Positions 57,932 to 64,000 of a DNA stretch of 64,000 nt are shown piece after piece. This DNA comes from Lachnospiraceae bacterium UBA1818 (GTDB lineage Bacteria > Bacillota > Clostridia > Lachnospirales > Lachnospiraceae), in contig CAJFQZ010000017.1 of assembly GCA_904419285.1 (NCBI GenBank), forward strand, positions 27,292-91,291, read 5' to 3'. The notes under the pieces were generated by a model. That model was not told the DNA's origin, searched no databases, and was given only the letters and a program-made list of their open reading frames with translations. The position numbers and the translations under genes were made by a program. Each line of letters opens with the position of its first letter. Position 1 is the first letter of the stretch.

Positions 57932-58785
57932 ATTATTCTCTCCTCTGCCTCTCTCCTGTTCAGCCGCAGTATGTACTCAATTCCCTCTGCAACGCCGTCT
58001 CCGTCATTAGAAGACACGATCCGGTCCGCCGCTTTCCTGCATTCTTCCACAGCATTCTCCACGGCGAACCCTATCCCTGCGAATTCCAGAAGCCCGCTGT
58101 CATTGTGCCCGTCGCCAAAGCCTGCAAGCTCCTCCCTCGTCATCCCCAGATATTCGATCAGGAACCGCGCCGCTGCGTCCTTCCCCGCATTTACATCCGA
58201 AATCTCCAGCAGCTGTTTTACAGATGAAGTGATATACACATGACGCGCCTGTTTTTCCAGAGTTTTCCACAATTGCCTCTTATATTCTTCACTTTTCACC
58301 ACGACGTCAATGCAGTCCAGTTCCCCTTCGTGTCTCTGAATAAAATGCCGCATGTTCTCCACCGGTTCCCGGGTACCCTGTATATACGGTATCGACTGGG
58401 GCATAGCCCCGAACCGGACCGGATCCTCCACATAGTCTTTCTCAGCGTAAGGCTTTCCATCAATAAATGCCTCAAAAGTCACATCTGCCTCTTCCGTCCA
58501 GCGCAGGATATCCCGTACCGCCTCTGCTGTCAGCTTATACTGCCTCAGGCAGGTTCTCTCCTCCAAATCATATACCGCAGCTCCGTTGGATGTGATCGCG
58601 TACCGGATCCCCGGGATCTCCAGAACCGCCGCGGGAAGAGAATCCAGAGAGCGCCCGCTGGCCACAGCGATCTGTATCCCGTTTTCAATTGCCTGTTCCA
58701 TGGCCTTTCGGTTCCTTTCACTGAGCTGTCCCGCGCTGTTCAAAGTCGTTCTGTCCAGATCAAGTGCAATACATCGTATACTCAT
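57928..58785 (-). CDS. Cof-type HAD-superfamily phosphatase
   Basis: 285 residues: MSIRCIALDLDRTTLNSAGQ (motif I, DLDRT in place of DLDGT), IAVASGRSLDSL, YAITSNGAAVYD and LAGFGDGHNDSGLLEFAGIG (motif IV). Start: ATG at 58785 with GAGGAG upstream; the frame to 58857 has no site. The Gly-to-Arg change in motif I is unusual but both Asp residues are kept. Substrate unknown. Confidence 0.9.
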   Translation of the reverse strand: MSIRCIALDLDRTTLNSAGQLSERNRKAMEQAIENGIQIAVASGRSLDSLPAAVLEIPGIRYAITSNGAAVYDLEERTCLRQYKLTAEAVRDILRWTEEADVTFEAFIDGKPYAEKDYVEDPVRFGAMPQSIPYIQGTREPVENMRHFIQRHEGELDCIDVVVKSEEYKRQLWKTLEKQARHVYITSSVKQLLEISDVNAGKDAAARFLIEYLGMTREELAGFGDGHNDSGLLEFAGIGFAVENAVEECRKAADRIVSSNDGDGVAEGIEYILRLNRREAEERII

Positions 58786-58837
58786 ATCTTCTGCTCCTCT
58801 AATTTCTTTCGTCAGACTCTTCGGATCCGCTGGCCAT

Positions 58838-59218
58838 TCATATTCCCTGTTCTTCAAACATCTGGCGGAACTGCAGGGCTTCCTCCAGGGTATTATGCCA
58901 GCCGTCCTTCTCTAAATCTACCCTCCAGCCGTCCTCTGTATATTCCGTCTTCACGCCTTCCGCCTCCAGGAGCCGTCTCTGCATGTCTCCTGTTTCAAAA
59001 GCGGCCGCGCCGCTTAAGATTCCCCGGGAATTGACGACCCGGTGAGCCGGGATTCCGTCCCCCAGCCTGCCACGATTCAGCGCGTATCCGACCTGGCGCG
59101 CATTTCCGGGCTTCCCGCAGAGCAGCGCGATCTGCCCGTATGTAGCGGTTTTTCCATAAGGGATCCTCCTGCAGACGATAGCAGCACGCCTGTAAAAATC
59201 AAAGTTGTCCTTCTCCAT
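58838..59218 (-). CDS. Alkyltransferase-like protein (MGMT family without catalytic Cys)
   Basis: 126 residues: ICRRIPYGK-type start (VCRRIPYGKTATYGQIALLC), NARQVGYALNRG, and IPAHRVVNSRG where active O6-alkylguanine transferases have PCHRV. The Cys is replaced by Ala, so it cannot accept the alkyl group; such ATL proteins bind alkylated bases and recruit excision repair. Confidence 0.85.
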   Translation of the reverse strand: MEKDNFDFYRRAAIVCRRIPYGKTATYGQIALLCGKPGNARQVGYALNRGRLGDGIPAHRVVNSRGILSGAAAFETGDMQRRLLEAEGVKTEYTEDGWRVDLEKDGWHNTLEEALQFRQMFEEQGI

Positions 59219-59235
59219 ACCTTAGCTCCGGCATC

Positions 59236-59811
59236 TTACGCCTTCTCTGTCACCATTTGTCCAGATCTGATATATTCTTCAGTGATTCCCATGATCTTCT
59301 GAAGATTCTCGAGGTCCCGTCTCACATCTCCCGTCTCCAGGGAATGATTCCCACCCTCTGTCACATACAGAGGGAATCCGCCTTCCCGGCAGCCCTGTTC
59401 CACAGCATCAAAGGTCACCCAGGGATCCGCTGTCCCGGTAAACACGATCCCCGGCTGCTTCATGAACTGAAATGAGGGCGCCACCGGAGTATAATAAATA
59501 TTCCGCGTGTTCAGTCCGTATTTCTCCGCATAGGCAGCCGCTACTGCTGTACCCACGCTCTTAGAAATAAAGAGGATATCCTCATTCCCCGAAAAATCCA
59601 CATCTCTCAGGATCTGCTCTGCCTGTTCCAGCGCACTGAAAAATGATTTCTCCATCTTCTCCTTTGATCCTTTCACGCCTCTGGGGAATTTCCCATAAGG
59701 GACCTCTATTACATTATATCCCTGCGACGCGGCGATCTTCCTGCTGTAATAGAGAAGAGGTTTATCTGTATGGTATCCGATTCCCGGAAATATCACTGCT
59801 GTTTTTTTCAT
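59236..59811 (-). CDS. Alpha/beta-hydrolase-like protein
   Basis: 191 residues: MKKTAVIFPGIGYHTDKPLL, ILFISKSVGTAVAAAYAEKY (GxSxG-like KSVGT, the nucleophile Ser is followed by Val), and GGNHSLETGDVRRDLEN near the end supplying the His. An enzyme of unknown substrate. Confidence 0.75.
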   Translation of the reverse strand: MKKTAVIFPGIGYHTDKPLLYYSRKIAASQGYNVIEVPYGKFPRGVKGSKEKMEKSFFSALEQAEQILRDVDFSGNEDILFISKSVGTAVAAAYAEKYGLNTRNIYYTPVAPSFQFMKQPGIVFTGTADPWVTFDAVEQGCREGGFPLYVTEGGNHSLETGDVRRDLENLQKIMGITEEYIRSGQMVTEKA

Positions 59812-60038
59812 GATCTGTTTCCCTCCTGTCAGTCTGTAAGTTCTATCTTATCACGTTTCTTTTTCCCACGAAAGGCAGTCCGGATTATTTTAAGAGAACC
59901 TTTATTTTCTCCTTTCTTTTTTGCTATAATAGTCTGCACAGACTAGAGTTTACGGAAGCGCTCCCGCCCATCCTGCCACAGACAGCAGCCAGGGGCGTTC
60001 CGCAGATCAAAAGTTATAAAAAAAATTAAAATTAGGGG
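59812..60038. other. Intergenic stretch with an orphan -10 and a GC hairpin
   Basis: No open frame of note. TATAAT occurs at 59925-59930 with a poor -35, and about 30 bases later GGAAGCGCTCCC and GGGGCGTTCC segments can pair. It could hold a small RNA, but I see no known family and no terminator. Confidence 0.3.
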
Positions 60039-60067
60039 TTTACAAACATCTCCGCTTATGGTAAGAT
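60039..60067 (+). promoter_or_regulatory. Promoter of tRNA-Leu
   Basis: TTTACA (60039-60044), 17-base spacer, TAAGAT (60062-60067), 12 bases before the tRNA. Confidence 0.85.
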
Positions 60068-60079
60068 ACCACTTGTCGA

Positions 60080-60163
60080 GCGGAAGTGGCGGAATGGCAG
60101 ACGCGCTAGATTCAGGTTCTAGTGGGAGTTAATCCTGTGAGAGTTCAAGTCTCTTCTTCCGCA
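60080..60163 (+). tRNA. tRNA-Leu (anticodon CAG)
   Basis: 84 bases. Acceptor GCGGAAG/CTTCCGC closes, D-arm GCGG...CGC, anticodon stem CTAGA/TCTAG with loop TTCAGGT (CAG), a long class II variable arm (GGGAGTTAATCCT region), T-arm GAGAG TTCAAGT CTCTT. The CCA end is not encoded. Confidence 0.97.
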
Positions 60164-60196
60164 TCAGAAACATTTATTTACGCCAAATATGTCATC

Positions 60197-60224
60197 TTGC
60201 ATTTTCCTTTTAAAGTGCTATAAT
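60197..60224 (+). promoter_or_regulatory. Promoter of tRNA-Val
   Basis: TTGCAT (60197-60202), 16-base spacer, TATAAT (60219-60224), 9 bases before the tRNA. Confidence 0.8.
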
Positions 60225-60233
60225 AGTCTACAT

Positions 60234-60307
60234 GGAAGCATAGCTCAGCTGGGATGAGCGTTCGCCTCACACGCGAGAGGTCATGGGTTCGAGCCCCATT
60301 GCTTCCA
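60234..60307 (+). tRNA. tRNA-Val (anticodon CAC)
   Basis: 74 bases. Acceptor GGAAGCA/TGCTTCC, D-arm GCTC...GAGC, anticodon stem TTCGC/GCGAG with loop CTCACAC (CAC), T-arm ATGGG TTCGAGC CCCAT. No encoded CCA. A T run follows (TTTTTTT at about 60308). Confidence 0.97.
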
Positions 60308-60327
60308 TTTTTTTGTGCCCTGATTTT

Positions 60328-60939
60328 CTATGCCCCGTCCCCCGCAGGATCTTCTTCGCACTCAGTGATCACACCGGATCTGAGCATATCCGTCAGGAGC
60401 ATCTTCGCTTCCTGCCTTATCTGTTCCAGAGGTGTTTTTTCCTCATGACATTCATTGATAAATCCAAACATGCCGAAACAAACAAATCCAGCGATCTTCC
60501 TGGGTGAATATTTCAGTTTCAGCCGCTGTCTCACATGGGCAGTATGGAGTTCCACAGTCTCCAGGACAATGCTGTAAAACCGCGATGCCAGGTACGGGTT
60601 CTCCTCCGGATTCGTATGCCGAAAAAAATCAAATCTGTCATAATATACTTTCAGAATACTGTCAAGGATATTCAAATACACTGCAACCAGCCCGTTCCTC
60701 TGATTATTTTCCTGCTGCCGCCTCCGGTAATCCGCCGTGCCCTGCGCGAGCATATCATTAAAAATATCATCCAGAAGTGCATACTTATCGCTGTAGTGTG
60801 AATAGAACGTAATACGGCTGACATCTGCTTTCCTGCACAGTTCGGTTATGGAAATCTGTTCGAACGTCTCCTCTCCCAGCATCCGGATCATAGACTCCTT
60901 CAGGCTCCGCTTCGTTTTTGTGATTCTTTTATCTTCCAT
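60328..60939 (-). CDS. TetR/AcrR-family regulator
   Basis: About 203 residues. N-terminal helix-turn-helix EQISITELCRKADVSRITFY followed by SHYSDKYALLDDIF; the C-terminal helical part (NILDSILKVYYDRFDFFRHT, FVCFGMFGFINECHEE) is the ligand/dimer domain. Divergent from the degV-like gene, which it may control through the 60979-61077 gap. Start uncertain: ATG at 60939 (MEDKRITKTKRSLKESMIRM) is preferred on family length; a second ATG is at 60978. Confidence 0.85.
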   Translation of the reverse strand: MEDKRITKTKRSLKESMIRMLGEETFEQISITELCRKADVSRITFYSHYSDKYALLDDIFNDMLAQGTADYRRRQQENNQRNGLVAVYLNILDSILKVYYDRFDFFRHTNPEENPYLASRFYSIVLETVELHTAHVRQRLKLKYSPRKIAGFVCFGMFGFINECHEEKTPLEQIRQEAKMLLTDMLRSGVITECEEDPAGDGA

Positions 60940-60995
60940 TACCTGACATTTTCCCTTTCCTGTATAGATATCTGACATTTTCCGATAATTGTCAA

Positions 60996-61024
60996 TTGTT
61001 ATTCCCTATGTGTTTTGCTATAAT
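60996..61024 (+). promoter_or_regulatory. Promoter of the degV-like gene
   Basis: TTGTTA (60996-61001), 17-base spacer, TATAAT (61019-61024). CCGATAAT near 60982 and ATTATCGG near 61062 form a wide inverted repeat around it that could be a TetR site, but this is weak. Confidence 0.6.
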
Positions 61025-61077
61025 CTTAACACCTGTTATAATAACGGTCAATAAAGTAACTATTATCGGAGGTCTCT

Positions 61078-61683
61078 ATGTCAAATACTGCCATTATGAC
61101 GGACAGCAACTGCGGGATCATGCCTGATGAAGGCAGAGATCTCGGTATTTATGTACTGCCGATGCCGCTGATCATCGACGGACAGACCTATTATGAAGGA
61201 GTCGATATCACTCTGGATGAATTTTTTAAAAGACAGATCAGCGGAGCCGATATCACGACTTCCCAGCCGTCTCCGGGAGATGTGGAAGCCATGTGGACGG
61301 ATCTGCTCAGAACATATGACGAGATTGTATTTATCCCCATGTCCGGCGGCTTGAGCAGCACCTGCCAGACCGCACTCATACTGTCTGAGGAGGAACCGTT
61401 CAGAGGTCGCGTCTTTGTCGTGGATAACCGGCGCATCTCCGTGACTCAGGCTCAGTCCGTCCTGGATGCCAAACTCCTCGCTGAGGAGGGAAAGACCGCT
61501 TCACAGATCAAAGAGATCCTGGAGGCTGAAGCGCTGGATGCCAGCATCTACATCGCTGTAGACACTCTGGAATATCTGAAGAAAGGCGGACGGATCACAG
61601 CCGCTGCCGCTGCCATCGGCACCCACACCGGACCGGGCGCACTCGGGATCGGCGTCGTCCGTTTTCATAAGAGTTCACAATAA
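61078..61683 (+). pseudogene. DegV-family fatty-acid-binding protein with internal deletion
   Basis: 201 residues where DegV proteins have about 280. The N-terminal domain is normal (MSNTAIMTDSNCGIMPDEGR, ITTSQPSPGDVEAMW, IPMSGGLSSTCQTALILSEE, YLKKGGRITAAAAAIG). It then jumps directly to THTGPGALGIGV, the motif of the very C-terminus, so roughly 80-90 residues of the second domain (the part that normally begins LLNIKP/LLKLKP) are absent while the frame is kept. The ligand pocket between the domains should be broken. A short repeat such as ATCGGCACC at both ends of the lost part would explain it. GGAGG precedes the ATG. It may be expressed, but normal function is doubtful. Confidence 0.78.
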
Positions 61684-61723
61684 GACCTGTCTTTTCAGCA
61701 GGATCCATACACATCTGTTAGTA

Positions 61724-61780
61724 CAAAAAAAACCGTGACTCCGGATGGCTGCTCTCACACAGCAGCACCGGAGTCCCGGT
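61724..61780 (-). terminator. Terminator of the DnaJ-like gene
   Basis: Minus-strand hairpin ACCGGGACTCCGG / CCGGAGTCACGGT (61768-61780 with 61732-61744, one mismatch; inner GCTGCT/AGCAGC) followed by eight T residues, 23 bases past the stop. It also faces the end of the degV-like gene. Confidence 0.9.
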
Positions 61781-61802
61781 AACATTTCCGACCGCAGTCC
61801 CA

Positions 61803-62552
61803 CTATACATATCCGCCGCCATAGCCGCCTCCGTAACCGCCGCCATAACCGCCGCAGCACAGGCCTCCTCCGCCGCAGCAGAGATTGCACAGCAGGTTTG
61901 CGACACAGAGCTTCACACAGCAGCTGCTGTCAAAGCTTCCCGGATAGCCGTACATGCTCTGTCTCTGCTGATACCAGCTGCCTCCGTTCTGCAGACGCTG
62001 AAGGAGCATCTGATACTGGGCGTTCTCCGGGTCAAGCCGTACCGCTTCCTTTGCATGCTCCAGGGCGGTCACATTGTTGCCCGCGCCGGAATTGGCCGAA
62101 GCGCTGTAAAAATACCAGAGTGCGCTCCTCTCCTTGATTCCGTTCAGCACATTGAGCGCTTCCGTATAATGTCCGCTCCGTATGTAATTCGCCGCTGCCT
62201 GAAGATGAATATCGTCCTCACTTCCGCCGGTGTTCCTGGCGCCGCCGGAGGAACCATAGCCGCCTCCGAACGGACCGTAACCGCCGAATCCACCAAAGGG
62301 ACCATAACCGCCATATTCCCCGTAGGATGAATTGCCCGAACTCCCATCCGAGGAGTATCCCCGCTCACGCTCGTCCATGATCTGCTTGTAGGCCTGCTGG
62401 ACTTCCTTAAACTTTGCCTCTGCCTCATCCTTATGCGGGTTGTTGATATTCGCATCCGGATGGTACTTTCTGCTCAGCCTGCGATATGCCTTTTTGATCT
62501 CATCTTCTGTTGCATTTCTGTCTACGCCTAATACACTATATGGATCTGTCAT
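61803..62552 (-). CDS. DnaJ-domain protein with Gly-rich linker and Cys-rich tail
   Basis: 249 residues. J domain at 1-65 ([28 protein letters not shown] with the HPD motif), a Gly/Tyr-rich linker ([18 protein letters not shown]), a TPR-like helical part ([20 protein letters not shown]) and a tail with [14 protein letters not shown] and [10 protein letters not shown] repeats. It stimulates Hsp70 ATPase by analogy; the zinc-finger domain of true DnaJ is absent, so this is a small co-chaperone-like protein. Confidence 0.88.
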   Translation of the reverse strand: MTDPYSVLGVDRNATEDEIKKAYRRLSRKYHPDANINNPHKDEAEAKFKEVQQAYKQIMDERERGYSSDGSSGNSSYGEYGGYGPFGGFGGYGPFGGGYGSSGGARNTGGSEDDIHLQAAANYIRSGHYTEALNVLNGIKERSALWYFYSASANSGAGNNVTALEHAKEAVRLDPENAQYQMLLQRLQNGGSWYQQRQSMYGYPGSFDSSCCVKLCVANLLCNLCCGGGGLCCGGYGGGYGGGYGGGYV

Positions 62553-62661
62553 ATTCCTTATTGTTTCTCCCTGTTATTCTACTCTCTTCTCCGATTACTG
62601 TTCACACCGTGCTCACGGATAGAAAACTGAAGCGTCATGCCTTCATGTAAGAGGCTGTTCC

Positions 62662-63069
62662 TCAGCTCTTTTTGATAAATGTAGTGCCGCACTTCGGGCA
62701 GCGGATCTCGATCTTTCCTTTTCCTCTCGGGATACGGATCTTCTGCTTGCAGCCCGGACACTTATAGATATGATATACTTTTCTCTGCTTCCAAATGCTC
62801 TTCTGGCGCTGAAAGAACATGCGGATCTTATATGTCTTTGCAAGAAAAGCCTGATTTTCAGCATATCTTTTAGACACATTTCTTGAAAATATCCTGAAAT
62901 AGCAGTAAATGATCAGGACCCATCCAAGCAGATAAAACACCATTCCCACAGCGTTCCTTGTGAGAAACGCTGACAGGAGCACAACGATCAGTCCCGCCCC
63001 CAGAAGCACTTTGGAAAGTGTATCCGCACCGTACCTGCCCTGCATGAAACGCAAAAATTTTTCTTTCAT
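62662..63069 (-). CDS. Membrane protein with C-terminal zinc ribbon
   Basis: 135 residues: two membrane helices (VLLGAGLIVVLLSAFL, GMVFYLLGWVLIIYCYF) and a C-terminal zinc ribbon (YKCPGCKQKIRIPRGKGKIE, IRCPKCGTTFIKKS) with four Cys. GGAAGGAT lies before the ATG. Function unknown; such zinc-ribbon membrane proteins often accompany DnaJ-like genes in Lachnospiraceae as far as I recall. The 63070-63319 gap shows no gene. Confidence 0.75.
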   Translation of the reverse strand: MKEKFLRFMQGRYGADTLSKVLLGAGLIVVLLSAFLTRNAVGMVFYLLGWVLIIYCYFRIFSRNVSKRYAENQAFLAKTYKIRMFFQRQKSIWKQRKVYHIYKCPGCKQKIRIPRGKGKIEIRCPKCGTTFIKKS

Positions 63070-63319
63070 TCTGATCCTTCCTTTTTCTCTGAAAAACTGC
63101 TGTCTGTTCAGGCCCCGCCCGGGGACCTGCCGCGTGATCCGTTTCAGCTTTCGCCGGAATAACAGATCTCCTCACTGATATTCTATGTATCAGTCTGAAT
63201 ATGGGATATATTTTCCTCCGTTTTTCAGACAAAGTCAATTAAATTCTTATAAAATTTCCTTATAAAAAGGAGACAGATCATACGGATCTGCCCCTTTCAC
63301 TTTCCTGAAACCAGGCGTT

Positions 63320-64000
63320 TTAATCTTCATTTAAGATATTGCCGCAGATCTCATCCGAGATCAGATATACGATCCTCGAATCATTGATCATCACATATCT
63401 GCTGCCGTCGTCATCTTCTCCGCCGATATACAGGGTCATCGTCTTTTCTTCATCGTCGTCTGTGTAGGTCACTTCCACTGTGGTACACGCCGCTTCGTCA
63501 AGCCCGAATCCCGCCAGGTCCGCATCTGTCACAGAATAGTCCGCCGCCTCAGAGAGAGATACTGCGCCAAGCCCTCCCGCGATCGCGGAAATGTCCTCGG
63601 ACTGTTCCTCATTCTCGGAATCGTAAGTGGTCGTCTCACCATTCTCGGTTATGACCACTTTTTTGATATTACCGCTTCCGATACTGGGATAATCGTCAAA
63701 CTGCGCCATATCTGCCAGGGAATCTGTCAGATCCGATACGGATGTTGATGAAACCGTATACACGTTTCCATCGTCATTTACGGTGACATAATAATAATCG
63801 TCCACTGTATTTCCGTAATAAATCTCTGTCACCGTTCCGTCACTCTGGGTCAGCTTCACGGTATATGCAGGCTCCTCGAGGCCGTAATCCGCCAGTTCAT
63901 CTCCGTCCACCAGCTCCCGGTCTGCTCTGAGCTGGCCCATATCCTCTGCGATCGTCTCCGGGAAGCTCTGGTCGAGCGGAAAATCCGGATCCGGAGTGTA
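63320..64000 (-). CDS. DUF4340-like protein (C-terminal part; continues past the window)
   Basis: At least 226 residues; the frame stays open to the right edge (TPDPDFPLDQSFPETIAEDM before the first internal Met), so the N-terminus lies outside. Repeated units such as YGLEEPAYTVKLTQSDGTVT and FGLDEAACTTVEVTYTDDDE, and YYVTVNDDGNVYTVSS, fit DUF4340, an extracytoplasmic beta-rich family that often sits beside ABC-type gliding/export permeases. Very acidic. Function unknown. Confidence 0.75.
   Translation of the reverse strand, partial: YTPDPDFPLDQSFPETIAEDMGQLRADRELVDGDELADYGLEEPAYTVKLTQSDGTVTEIYYGNTVDDYYYVTVNDDGNVYTVSSTSVSDLTDSLADMAQFDDYPSIGSGNIKKVVITENGETTTYDSENEEQSEDISAIAGGLGAVSLSEAADYSVTDADLAGFGLDEAACTTVEVTYTDDDEEKTMTLYIGGEDDDGSRYVMINDSRIVYLISDEICGNILNED

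Noticed and set aside
60080..60307. Integration site or prophage remnant at the tRNA pair
   Set aside because: No integrase, no duplicated tRNA 3' end and no phage genes on either side.

Overview
The window looks like a chromosomal segment of a Lachnospiraceae-type bacterium (Clostridia, Bacillota). The signs are AGGAGG-type ribosome binding sites, TTGACA/TATAAT promoters, a large Alu-containing SRP RNA with a Bacillota-style core, an L10 leader, an Enterococcus-like V-type ATPase operon beside an F-type ATP synthase operon, and several lineage-typical uncharacterised proteins (a DUF6128-like protein, a B12-binding/radical SAM DUF4080-like protein). Most genes lie on the minus strand.

Layout. 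1-962: start of rplL, rplJ, the L10 leader and its own promoter. 984-13990: a carbohydrate island placed between rplJ and rplA, which are normally neighbours. It holds a DUF5107/TPR protein, a secreted wall-anchored beta-helix protein, a small membrane-anchored protein, an AraC-family regulator with a PHP-domain protein, and a large family 2 glycoside hydrolase. 14211-16575: the rest of the ribosomal cluster (rpmG-secE-nusG-rplK-rplA, transcribed leftwards). 16626-27821: an AI-2E family transporter, a HAD phosphatase and a nine-gene V-type ATPase operon whose c-ring subunit carries the Na+ ligand set. 27941-33272: a radical SAM / small membrane protein / AIR-synthase-like / Lrp / aminotransferase / TrmL run. 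33278-41592: SRP RNA, tadA, a DUF6128-like protein, a dGTPase-like HD protein, a low-complexity HTH protein, an M15 peptidase, a phosphopantetheinyl transferase and a degenerate GGDEF-EAL protein. 41722-48297: the F-type ATP synthase operon atpB-E-F-H-A-G-D-C. 48604-59811: housekeeping and stress genes (Maf, M20 peptidase, PHP phosphatase, membrane-anchored MutS-like ATPase, ferritin-like protein, SOD remnant, aldo/keto reductase, YccF, YaaA, HAD, alkyltransferase-like protein). 60039-64000: tRNA-Leu, tRNA-Val, TetR/DegV divergent pair, DnaJ-like protein, zinc-ribbon protein, DUF4340-like fragment.

Most notable results. (1) The carbohydrate island has a shared operator: a 10-bp element, AAAAATTGCT, occurs as direct half-sites 21 bp apart at the divergent araC region and in front of the two other island transcripts. 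In all three leftward promoters the inner half-site starts exactly 33 bp from the -10 hexamer and the -35 is poor, as expected for an AraC-activated regulon. (2) Three genes look damaged by deletions: atpE (frameshifted just after the essential Glu), degV (central part missing, in frame) and the SOD gene (C-terminal half lost). (3) Palindromic REP-like repeats occur at the ntpB/ntpD junction and next to the SRP RNA gene. No CRISPR array, prophage, transposase or rRNA gene was seen.
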